A stretch of DNA of 9,528 nucleotides from an uncultured Campylobacter sp. (GTDB lineage Bacteria; Campylobacterota; Campylobacteria; Campylobacterales; Campylobacteraceae). The stretch spans positions 1 through 9,528 of the forward strand of contig NZ_CALIJF010000260.1 of NCBI RefSeq assembly GCF_938018035.1, written 5' to 3'. Of the stretch, positions 1 to 6,055 are shown one piece after another (the first letter of the stretch is position 1; the number at the start of each line of letters is the position of its first letter). The notes below the pieces were generated by a model. It ran no database searches and was not told the origin of the DNA. It worked only from the letters and a program-made list of their open reading frames with translations. The position numbers were made by a program, and so were the translations under genes.

Positions 1-2
1 TC

Positions 3-83
3 ATCATCCCAGAACTTGGCATTATCGTGCCCATAACAGCGCTATTAGGCTTTGCAGCATTTTTGGTTTTTAAGCATCGTTAA
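3..83 (+). CDS. C-terminal end of an integral membrane protein, probably an LptF/LptG (YjgP/YjgQ) permease; 5' end outside window
   Basis: The frame starting at base 3 is open from the window edge to a TAA at 81-83 and gives 26 residues: a proline-containing hydrophobic stretch (IVPITALLGFAAFLVF) ending in a short basic tail, KHR. That is one transmembrane helix at the C-terminus with the tail probably in the cytoplasm. In C. jejuni the gene directly before lysA (Cj0313) is a YjgP/YjgQ-family permease, the family that extracts lipopolysaccharide from the inner membrane in the Lpt system, and such proteins end in a similar helix. The family call therefore rests mainly on synteny. The stop lies 45 bp before lysA, with a candidate promoter between them. 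Confidence 0.5.
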   Translation: MIPELGIIVPITALLGFAAFLVFKHR

Positions 84-90
84 GCCTTGA

Positions 91-101
91 TTTGTTAGAA
101 T
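91..101 (+). promoter_or_regulatory. Candidate sigma-70 promoter -10 region for lysA and the downstream run
   Basis: TTTGTTAGAAT at 91-101 contains a near-consensus -10 box (TAGAAT, 96-101) preceded by TTTG. Campylobacter housekeeping promoters typically have an extended, T-rich -10 region and no clear -35 box, which fits. It lies 27 bp before the lysA start codon. A Shine-Dalgarno-like GGTGGA is at 117-122, six bases before the ATG. The assignment is by pattern only. Confidence 0.45.
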
Positions 102-128
102 GACGCAAAATTTATCGGTGGAAATTCT

Positions 129-1562
129 ATGGATTATTCAAGCTTAGCCTGCAAATACGGCACTCCTTTATACGTTTACGATTTTAACGAGATAGAAAAG
201 AATTTCATAGCGCTCAAAGAGGCCTTCGCCGCGCGCAAGTCGCTCGTTTGTTTCGCTATTAAAGCCAATTCCAACCTTAGCGTTTTGAAGTTTTTGTCAG
301 ATCTGGGCAGCGGCTTTGACTGCGTCAGCATCGGCGAGCTGCGCCGCGCTCTGTATATCGGCGCAAAGAGCTATAAGATCATATTCTCTGGCGTTGGCAA
401 GCAAGACAGCGAGCTCGAGTTTGCGCTAAAGTCAGACATCTTGCTGATAAATTTAGAAAGCGAGGCCGAGATGCTGCGCCTCGAGAGGATCGCGCAAAAT
501 CTAAATAAGCCCGCTCGCATCAGCATCCGCGTAAATCCAAACGTCGATGCCAAGACCCACCCCTACATCTCCACGGGGCTAAATGAGAACAAATTCGGCG
601 TTAGCATCGAGACTGCGCGCAAGATGTATATCTACGCCAAAAAGAGCAAATTTTTAAATCCCGTCGGCATCCATTTTCACATCGGCAGCCAGCTTACGGA
701 CATTTCTCCGATCTGCGACGCCGCAAAAATAGTAAGCGATCTGCTGCGCGAACTGCGAGCCCTTGAGATCGATATAAAATTTTTCGACGTGGGCGGTGGC
801 ATCGGCATCCGCTACGAGGATGAAAAACAGATCGTGCTCTACGACTACGCGCAGGGGATTTTGCGCAGCCTAAGCGGGCTAGATGTCACGATCGTGTGCG
901 AGCCGGGGCGCTTCATCACGGGAGCTTCGGGCGTCCTCCTTACCCGCGTGCTTTACGAAAAACAAAACTGCGGCAAGCGCTTCGTCATCGTTGACGGCGC
1001 GATGAACGATCTCATACGCCCGAGCCTCTACGGCGCGCACCATAAAATCGAGCTTGTAAGCGAGCGCAATTCCGCCTGCGAAAGCTGCGCGAGCCAAAGC
1101 GACACCGAGAATTCTACGGCGCAGAATTCCACGCATAGCAAAGCTTTCGGTATCGAGGCTAAGTCCGCTTCAGAGGATTTCGCACCGCAGAATTCCACGC
1201 CACAAAACGGCGTTTCACAAAGCTTGCAAGGAAATTTCGCGCCACAGAATTCCTCTAATTTAAGCTCCGCCGCGAATAATTCTGTGCCGCAAAGCTCTGC
1301 CGAGAGTTTAAGTCCTTGCGATGTCGTGGGCCCGATATGCGAAAGCGGCGATTTTTTAGCCAAAGGGGTGAGCTTGCCTAACCTGCAAAGCGGCGATCTG
1401 CTCGCGATCAAAAGCGCCGGCGCCTACGGCTTTTCGATGTCGAGCAACTATAATACCCGCTGCCGTGCCGCCGAGGTCGCGGTTTACGACGGACAGGACC
1501 GCCTGATTAGAAAGCGCGAAAGCTTTGATGAGCTAATCGCGCTCGAAAAGGATTTCGTATGA
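129..1562 (+). CDS. lysA: Diaminopimelate decarboxylase with a repeat-rich internal insertion
   Basis: LysA is a cytoplasmic PLP enzyme that decarboxylates meso-diaminopimelate to L-lysine, the last step of lysine synthesis. Visible hallmarks are the PLP lysine in FAIKAN (K45), HFHIGSQ (183-188), the glycine loop FDVGGGIG (219-226), CEPGRF (258-262), CESGD (404-408, the residues acting across the dimer) and GAYGFSMSSNYN (431-442). The protein has 477 residues; C. jejuni LysA has about 402. The excess is one block at about residues 311-396, between YGAHHKIEL and PCDVVGPICESGD, rich in S, N, Q and A with APQNS-type repeats. The flanking domains are intact and in frame, so it looks like a surface loop and not a frameshift. 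A smaller oddity is NTRCR (442-446), where the family usually has RPR. GGTGGA at 117-122 supports the ATG at 129. The stop overlaps the next orf as ATGA. Confidence 0.95.
   Translation: MDYSSLACKYGTPLYVYDFNEIEKNFIALKEAFAARKSLVCFAIKANSNLSVLKFLSDLGSGFDCVSIGELRRALYIGAKSYKIIFSGVGKQDSELEFALKSDILLINLESEAEMLRLERIAQNLNKPARISIRVNPNVDAKTHPYISTGLNENKFGVSIETARKMYIYAKKSKFLNPVGIHFHIGSQLTDISPICDAAKIVSDLLRELRALEIDIKFFDVGGGIGIRYEDEKQIVLYDYAQGILRSLSGLDVTIVCEPGRFITGASGVLLTRVLYEKQNCGKRFVIVDGAMNDLIRPSLYGAHHKIELVSERNSACESCASQSDTENSTAQNSTHSKAFGIEAKSASEDFAPQNSTPQNGVSQSLQGNFAPQNSSNLSSAANNSVPQSSAESLSPCDVVGPICESGDFLAKGVSLPNLQSGDLLAIKSAGAYGFSMSSNYNTRCRAAEVAVYDGQDRLIRKRESFDELIALEKDFV
1059..1316 (+). repeat. Degenerate GAATTC-centred repeats forming the lysA insertion
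   Basis: This block encodes LysA residues 311-396. The 15-mer CGCAGAATTCCACGC occurs exactly at 1120-1134 and 1186-1200. Related copies are GAGAATTCTACG at 1107-1118 and CCACAGAATTCC at 1242-1253. The context of two copies is extended: GGATTTCGCACCGC before the 1190 core resembles GAAATTTCGCGCCA before the 1247 core. GAATTC lies at 1109, 1124, 1190 and 1247, with AAATTT at 1232. All spacings are multiples of three (15, 66, 42 and 15), so the reading frame survives. A decayed copy (AATAATTCTG) is at 1274-1283. The block has no counterpart in ordinary LysA proteins. Confidence 0.85.
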
Positions 1563-1999
1563 TCCGCGCGGCAAGCCGCTTAAAACATGGCGCGATCTTA
1601 AATTTCAAATCCGAGCGCGCAGCGGCTTTAAATTTCAATGCCGCAGCAAGCATGGCCCTAAATTTTAAACACACCGTCGCTTTAAATTCCGCGCCTAAAT
1701 GCATCCCTGCTTCAAATTTCAAATCCGAACAAAATGCGCCTCTAAATTTTGCGGCAAAACAAAGCCCCGTTTTAAATTTTAACCGCGCCTCTTTAAATTT
1801 CAGATCTCGCTGCGACGAATTTTATCGCGCCTTCTTATCGCGCAAAAGTTACGGCGCAGCTGTCCTAAGCGATGAAATTTTAAGCTCGCACAGTAAGAAT
1901 TTCAAAGCGTGCGGCAAAAAAGGCGGCGTGAAATTTTTAAAATCCGCGCCGAAATTCGCGGGCGAGCAAAAGGAGGGTTGTGATGCAAAATATCGATGA
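1559..1999 (+). CDS. Repeat-built orf of unknown function between lysA and pheA; may not be a real protein gene
   Basis: This is an open frame of 146 codons that starts in an ATGA overlap with the lysA stop and ends 17 bases inside pheA. I do not recognise the product. Residues 14-81 are about eight degenerate repeats of roughly ten residues beginning LNF: LNFKSERAAA, LNFNAAASMA, LNFKHTVA, LNSAPKCIPA, SNFKSEQNAP, LNFAAKQSPV, LNFNRAS, LNFRS. The remaining part is basic and has three more KF or NF dipeptides. No signal peptide or clear transmembrane helix is visible. In C. jejuni this slot holds a HAD-family hydrolase gene (Cj0315); no HAD motif such as DxDxT is seen here. The start overlap favours translational coupling to lysA. 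However, the low complexity, and a frame also open on the opposite strand across the repeats, suggest that DNA-level repeat expansion keeps the frame open. Whether it is translated is unresolved. Confidence 0.4.
   Translation: MIRAASRLKHGAILNFKSERAAALNFNAAASMALNFKHTVALNSAPKCIPASNFKSEQNAPLNFAAKQSPVLNFNRASLNFRSRCDEFYRAFLSRKSYGAAVLSDEILSSHSKNFKACGKKGGVKFLKSAPKFAGEQKEGCDAKYR
1598..1814 (+). repeat. Degenerate 30-bp tandem array with a TTTAAATTT-type core
   Basis: The AAATTT or AAATTC core begins at 1600, 1630, 1660, 1684, 1714, 1744, 1774 and 1795. The steps are 30, 30, 24, 30, 30, 30 and 21, all multiples of three. Outside the core the units diverge, but the first and fifth share AAATTTCAAATCCGA (1600-1614 and 1714-1728), so they have a common origin. 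Further RAATTY words without the 30-bp phase follow at 1817, 1875, 1897, 1931 and 1952. The palindromic core reads as LNF on one strand and as KF or LKF on the other. Because the conserved part is under ten bases and the rest differs between units, this is a decayed tandem repeat and not a CRISPR. Confidence 0.85.
1971..1976 (+). promoter_or_regulatory. Strong ribosome binding site deciding the pheA start
   Basis: AGGAGG at 1971-1976 is a full Shine-Dalgarno core. It is six bases before the ATG at 1983 but only three before the in-frame GTG at 1980, so ATG 1983 is the preferred start. The site lies inside the upstream repeat orf, so pheA can be translated independently of it. Confidence 0.8.
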
Positions 2000-3059
2000 T
2001 CTGCGCGTTTGTATCGACAAGCTGGATGATGAAATTTTGCGCCTTATCGACGAGCGCATGGGGTTTGTCAAAAAGATCGGCGAGCTGAAGCAGACCGCGG
2101 GCAGCGCGATCTACCGCCCGGAGCGCGAGCGCTCAATTATCAGCAGGCTGGACGGCGGAAAGGCGCGAAATTTAAGCAAAGAGGCGATCGAGGCGATATT
2201 TTTTGAAATTTTCTCGGTTTCGCGAAATTTAGAAAAGCCGCAGATCGTCGCGTTTTTAGGGCCTTTCGGCACCTATTCGCACCAAGCCGCCAAGAGCCGC
2301 TTCGGCGCGGTAAGCTCATATCTGCCGCTCTCAAACATCGAGGCGGTCTTTAAGGAGCTTGATAGCGGCGAGGCCAAATACGGCGTCGTGCCGATCGAAA
2401 ATAACACCGAAGGCGCGGTGGGAGCGACGCTTGATTGCTTGCGAAAATACGAGGGCGTCAAGATCGTCGCCGAAATTTATATGGATATCCACCACTGCTT
2501 TGCGAGCCACTGCGACGACGTAAGCACGGTGGATCAGATATTCTCGCATCCGCAGGGATACAATCAGTGCCTTAAATTTTTAGACGATCACGGCCTTAGC
2601 GGCGTTAAATTTACCGCGACCAAATCTACCGCGCTTGCGGCGCAGATGGCAGCCGCTACGCCCCATTCCGCCGCGATCTGCTCCAAGATCGCCGCCGATC
2701 TTTACGGCGTGCCGATGATGTTTCAAAAGATCGAGGACAACTCCGCCAATCGCACGCGCTTTTTCGTGCTGAGCGACTTTAAAAACCAAAAGAGCGACCG
2801 CAACAAAACGAGCATCCTAGCCAAAACCGACGACCGCCCGGGCGGGCTCGTGGACTTTTTGCAGATGTTTCGCAACGAGGGGATAAATTTAACCAAGCTC
2901 GAAAGCCGTCCGGTCAAGCTTAGGGATTTTAAAAGCGTCTTTTATATCGATTTTGAGGGGCACATCGACGACGAGCGGGTGGCGCGCGTGCTGCAAAACG
3001 CGCAGAAAAACGGCCACGAAATCACCTGGCTGGGAAGTTACATAAACGGAGGGGAGTGA
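1983..3059 (+). CDS. pheA: Bifunctional chorismate mutase / prephenate dehydratase (P-protein)
   Basis: PheA converts chorismate to prephenate and then to phenylpyruvate, the committed branch to phenylalanine, in the cytoplasm. Three domains are seen in order. An AroQ-type chorismate mutase spans about residues 1-85 (DDLRVCIDKLDDEILRLIDER and YRPERE). Prephenate dehydratase spans about 87-265, with FLGPFGTYSHQAA, VPIENNTEGAV, TKSTALAAQMA and the catalytic-site NRTRFFVL (TRF at 258-260). A C-terminal ACT domain spans about 275-355, with GGLVDFLQMF and ESRPVK; these correspond to the GALV and ESRP phenylalanine-binding motifs, so feedback inhibition by phenylalanine is expected. The length of 358 residues is normal for the family. 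The start is ATG 1983, set by AGGAGG. The stop TGA shares its A with the hisC start (TGATG), indicating tight coupling. Gene order lysA-x-pheA-hisC is as in C. jejuni. Confidence 0.95.
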   Translation: MQNIDDLRVCIDKLDDEILRLIDERMGFVKKIGELKQTAGSAIYRPERERSIISRLDGGKARNLSKEAIEAIFFEIFSVSRNLEKPQIVAFLGPFGTYSHQAAKSRFGAVSSYLPLSNIEAVFKELDSGEAKYGVVPIENNTEGAVGATLDCLRKYEGVKIVAEIYMDIHHCFASHCDDVSTVDQIFSHPQGYNQCLKFLDDHGLSGVKFTATKSTALAAQMAAATPHSAAICSKIAADLYGVPMMFQKIEDNSANRTRFFVLSDFKNQKSDRNKTSILAKTDDRPGGLVDFLQMFRNEGINLTKLESRPVKLRDFKSVFYIDFEGHIDDERVARVLQNAQKNGHEITWLGSYINGGE

Positions 3060-4168
3060 TGAAATTTAACGAATTTGTAGAAAATCTAAGCAATTACGAA
3101 GCGGGTAAGCCGATAGAGCTTGCGGTGCGGGAGTTTGGTATCCGTAAACAGGACGTGCTAAAGCTTGCCAGCAACGAAAATCCCTTCGGCACGAGCGAGG
3201 CGGTGCAGGAGGCGATCGCGCAAAACGCCGCCTGCGCGCATCTCTACCCCGATGATTCGATGTATGAGCTAAAAGGCGCGCTCGCCTCGAAATTCGGCGT
3301 AGAACCGCAAAATATCATCATCGGCGCGGGTAGCGATCAGATCATCGAGTTTGCGATGCACGCCAAGCTTAATTCGCGCCGCGCGATACTGCAAGCGGGC
3401 GTTACCTTTGCGATGTACGGCATCTACGCAAGCCACTGCGAGGCTAAAGTTTACAAAACGAACGCGCAGAAGCACGACCTAGCCGAACTTTTAAAAATTT
3501 ATAACGCGCACAGGGATGAAATTTCGGTCATCTTTTTGTGCGTGCCGAACAACCCGCTGGGCGAGTGCTTGGATGCGGAGGCGGTGTATGAGTTCGCTCG
3601 AAGCGTGGATGAGGATACGCTTTTGGTGATCGATGCCGCGTACAACGAATTTGCGGCGTTTAAAGATGAGCGCAAAAAGCTCGATCCGAAATTTTTAATT
3701 CAAAATTTTAAAAACGTGCTCTATCTAGGCACCTTCTCAAAGGTCTACGGCCTAGGCGGCATGCGCGTAGGCTACGGCATCGCGCCGCGGCAAATCATAA
3801 ACGCGCTTTATAAGCTGCGACCGCCCTTTAACATCACGACGCTTAGCCTCGCAGCGGCGATTGCGGCGCTAAAAGACGAGGCTTTCGTGCAAAAGAGCCT
3901 GCAAAACAACGCCGCGCAGATGAGCCGCTTCGAGGATTTTGCGCGCGAGCGAAATTTAGAATTTATCCCTAGCTACGCAAATTTCATCACGTTCAAACTT
4001 AGCACGCCGCTAGATAGTAGCGAGCTTTGCGATAGGCTTCTGCGCCGCGGCATCATCATTAGAAATTTAAAAAGCTACGGGCTAAACGCCGTGCGCATCA
4101 CGATCGGTACGCCTGAGCAAAACGATCGCGTCTTGGGCGCTTTGGGAGAGATTTTGAGTGGATATTAA
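3059..4168 (+). CDS. hisC: Histidinol-phosphate aminotransferase
   Basis: HisC is a fold-type I PLP aminotransferase that transfers an amino group from glutamate to imidazole-acetol phosphate in histidine synthesis. Many bacterial versions also act on aromatic 2-oxo acids, so its place next to pheA could be functional (inference). Visible motifs are KLASNENPFG (35-44), YPD (63-65), GAGSDQIIE (89-97), VPNNPLG (162-168), DAAYNEF (192-198), the PLP lysine in GTFSKVYGLGGMRVGYG (K228, R236) and NAVRITIGT (343-351). The protein has 369 residues, normal for the family. An in-frame GTG at 3056 is possible, but GGAGGGG at 3048-3054 is better placed for ATG 3059. The 3' end overlaps the dxs start by 11 bases; in C. 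jejuni fliF follows instead. Confidence 0.95.
   Translation: MKFNEFVENLSNYEAGKPIELAVREFGIRKQDVLKLASNENPFGTSEAVQEAIAQNAACAHLYPDDSMYELKGALASKFGVEPQNIIIGAGSDQIIEFAMHAKLNSRRAILQAGVTFAMYGIYASHCEAKVYKTNAQKHDLAELLKIYNAHRDEISVIFLCVPNNPLGECLDAEAVYEFARSVDEDTLLVIDAAYNEFAAFKDERKKLDPKFLIQNFKNVLYLGTFSKVYGLGGMRVGYGIAPRQIINALYKLRPPFNITTLSLAAAIAALKDEAFVQKSLQNNAAQMSRFEDFARERNLEFIPSYANFITFKLSTPLDSSELCDRLLRRGIIIRNLKSYGLNAVRITIGTPEQNDRVLGALGEILSGY
4144..4160 (+). promoter_or_regulatory. Ribosome binding site and forced GTG start of dxs inside hisC
   Basis: GGGAGAG at 4144-4150 is seven bases before GTG 4158-4160. The codon just upstream in the dxs frame is TGA (4155-4157), so translation cannot begin earlier, and the next ATG is 35 codons further in (4263). 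This fixes GTG 4158 as the only reasonable start. Confidence 0.75.
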
Positions 4169-5990
4169 AAATAAAAGCCTAGAGGAGCTACGGGAGCTTT
4201 GCACGCAGATCAGAGCGCGCATCATCGAAGTCGTGAGTAAAAACGGCGGCCATCTAAGCTCAAATATGGGCGCGGTCGAGCTCATCGTGGCGATGCACTA
4301 CGTATTCGACGCCGCGAACGATCCGTTTATCTTCGACGTAAGCCACCAAAGCTACGCGCACAAGCTTTTGACGGACCGCTGGGAGGAGTTCGGCTCTCTT
4401 AGGCAGTTCGGCGGTATCAGCGGCTATACGAAGCCTAGCGAGAGTAAATTTGACTACTTCGTGGCGGGGCACGCCTCGACGTCGATCTCTTTAGCCGTGG
4501 GCGCGGCAAAAGCGATAAGCCTAAAGCGCGAAAATCGTATGCCGGTGGTGCTCATTGGCGACGGATCTATGAGCGGCGGTATGACTTATGAGGCGATGAA
4601 CGAGTTAGGTGATCTACGCCTGCCCTGCATCATCATCCTAAACGACAACAAAATGAGTATCAGCAAGCCGATCGGCGCCTTTAGCAAATACCTAAGCCAA
4701 GCGATGGCGGGCGAGACCTATCAAAAATTTAAATCCCACGTAAGAGAGCTGCTCTCTCACGCTCCGCAAAGCGCGACGTATATGGCAAAGCGCTTTGAGA
4801 ATTCCTTAAAGCTCATCATCCCTGGGATGTATTTTGAGGAGCTAGGGCTCGAATACATCGGCCCGGTGGACGGCCACGACCTAGCCGATCTCATATCGGC
4901 GCTAAAGACGGCAAAAAGCGCGCGCAAGCCAGTCGTCGTGCACGCTCAAACGATCAAAGGCAAGGGCTATGACAAGGCCGAGGGCTATTTGGAGAGTTGG
5001 CACGGAGTAGGGCCTTTCGACATTCAAAGCGGAGAATTTAAGAAAAAATCCGCCGCCAAAAGCGCCACGCAAATTTACGCCGAGGCGCTTTTAAGCTTAG
5101 CCGCCAAACATGAAAACGTCGTGGGCGTGACCGCCGCGATGCCAAGCGGCACGGGTATGGATAAGCTGATCGAGAAATTTCCGCACCGCTTCTGGGATGT
5201 CGCGATCGCGGAGCCTCACGCGCTAAGCTCGATGGCTGCGATGGCGCGCGAAGGTTTTAAGCCGTACGTTACGATATATTCGACCTTCATGCAGCGCGCG
5301 TTCGATCAGATCGTCCATGACGCGGCGATTATGAACTTAAGCTTAGTCCTTGCGATGGATCGCGCGGGCATCGTGGGCGAGGACGGCGAGACGCACGAGG
5401 GAGTCTTTGACGTGAGCTTCTTAAACGCGATCCCAAACGTCAGTATGTGCGCGCCGCGTGACGAGACGAGCTTTAAACGGATCATCGAGTACTCCTACGC
5501 GCATAAGGGGGTTTTGGCGATCCGCTATCCGCGCGGAAGCTTTATCTTGGACTGCGACGAGACCGACGCGTCTGCAGTAGAGCTTGCAAAATCGGTGTTT
5601 TTAAAGCGCAGCGATAGCGCGCACGTAGCGCTGATCGGCTACGGAAACGGCGCAGGTAGGGCGTATAAAACGGCTGAGGCGCTGGAGGGGCAGATAGAGG
5701 TGGATGTCGTAGATCTAGTCTTTGCAAAGCCTTTAGACGCCGAGTTTTTGCGAAGCTTAGCTCGCAAGGATAAAATTTGGTACGTCTTTAGCGACAACGC
5801 CAAAAAAGGCGGCGTCGGTGAAATTTTAAGCGCATTTTTGCAGGAAAATGAAATTTCGGACGTAAAGATCGTAAGCTTCGAGTTTGCTGATATCTTTTTA
5901 CCGCACGGCAAGACCGCCGACGTGGAACGCAGCTTGGGCTTGGATATCCAAACTCTAACCGAGCGAATATTAAGTGATAAAAAGTATTAG
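4158..5990 (+). CDS. dxs: 1-deoxy-D-xylulose-5-phosphate synthase
   Basis: Dxs is the thiamine-diphosphate enzyme that condenses pyruvate with glyceraldehyde 3-phosphate, the first step of the MEP isoprenoid pathway; it feeds quinone side chains and undecaprenyl phosphate. Motifs seen: DVSHQSYAHK (H63), the ThDP/metal motif from GDG (134-136) to NDN (162-164), GPVDGHD, GVTAAMPSGTG, the catalytic glutamate E352, DRAGIVGEDGETHEG (H413) and RYPRGSF. The protein has 610 residues (E. coli has 620); its N-terminus is some 16 residues shorter than I recall for C. jejuni because the frame opens inside hisC. Two positions are unusual: the near-invariant AEQHA reads AEPHA (P353) and THQG reads THEG (E414). 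The rest of the core is intact. In C. jejuni dxs follows fliH; here it follows hisC directly. It is probably co-transcribed from lysA onward. Confidence 0.95.
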   Translation: MDIKNKSLEELRELCTQIRARIIEVVSKNGGHLSSNMGAVELIVAMHYVFDAANDPFIFDVSHQSYAHKLLTDRWEEFGSLRQFGGISGYTKPSESKFDYFVAGHASTSISLAVGAAKAISLKRENRMPVVLIGDGSMSGGMTYEAMNELGDLRLPCIIILNDNKMSISKPIGAFSKYLSQAMAGETYQKFKSHVRELLSHAPQSATYMAKRFENSLKLIIPGMYFEELGLEYIGPVDGHDLADLISALKTAKSARKPVVVHAQTIKGKGYDKAEGYLESWHGVGPFDIQSGEFKKKSAAKSATQIYAEALLSLAAKHENVVGVTAAMPSGTGMDKLIEKFPHRFWDVAIAEPHALSSMAAMAREGFKPYVTIYSTFMQRAFDQIVHDAAIMNLSLVLAMDRAGIVGEDGETHEGVFDVSFLNAIPNVSMCAPRDETSFKRIIEYSYAHKGVLAIRYPRGSFILDCDETDASAVELAKSVFLKRSDSAHVALIGYGNGAGRAYKTAEALEGQIEVDVVDLVFAKPLDAEFLRSLARKDKIWYVFSDNAKKGGVGEILSAFLQENEISDVKIVSFEFADIFLPHGKTADVERSLGLDIQTLTERILSDKKY

Positions 5991-5991
5991 T

Positions 5992-6050
5992 TAATATCAA
6001 CTTTGTTTAAAGTAAAATTTGATAATATCACTTTAAAATTTTTTGAAGGA
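5992..6050 (+). promoter_or_regulatory. Candidate perR promoter and operator region
   Basis: The 65-bp gap between dxs and perR is very AT-rich. It holds a direct repeat TAATATCA at 5992-5999 and 6023-6030, spaced 31 bp (about three helical turns), each followed by an (A)CTTT run. Between them is a perfect dyad, ACTTT (6000-6004) and AAAGT (6009-6013) with a 4-base loop, and further-out arms TATCAA (5995-6000) and TTGATA (6019-6024). TTTGATAAT at 6018-6026 is a plausible extended -10. GAAGGA at 6045-6050 is the ribosome binding site. C. jejuni perR is known to be autoregulated, so some of these elements may be its operator; that is inference. No intrinsic terminator for dxs is visible. Confidence 0.45.
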
Positions 6051-6055
6051 CAAAA

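Noticed and set aside
1059..1316. Frameshift or pseudogene in lysA
   Set aside because: The frame is continuous, and all conserved motifs before and after the insertion are intact and in order.
1598..1814. Possible CRISPR array (regular 30-bp period)
   Set aside because: The shared core is under ten bases, units abut without distinct spacers, and the array is in frame within an orf; it is a decayed tandem repeat.
1980..1982. GTG start for pheA three bases upstream of the ATG
   Set aside because: AGGAGG at 1971-1976 would be only three bases away; ATG 1983 has the better spacing and matches the MQ-start of the C. jejuni protein.
3056..3058. GTG start for hisC
   Set aside because: GGAGGGG at 3048-3054 would nearly touch it; ATG 3059 is better spaced.
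4082..4472. Minus-strand open frames overlapping hisC and dxs
   Set aside because: They are shadows of well-supported plus-strand genes, with no recognisable motifs and no ribosome binding logic. The same holds for the other minus-strand frames over pheA, dxs, the CYTH-CHAD gene, ubiE and xseA.
5991..6055. Rho-independent terminator after dxs
   Set aside because: The ACTTT/AAAGT dyad is short and AT-only, and the T-run lies about 25 bases further on; it is better explained as an operator or promoter element.
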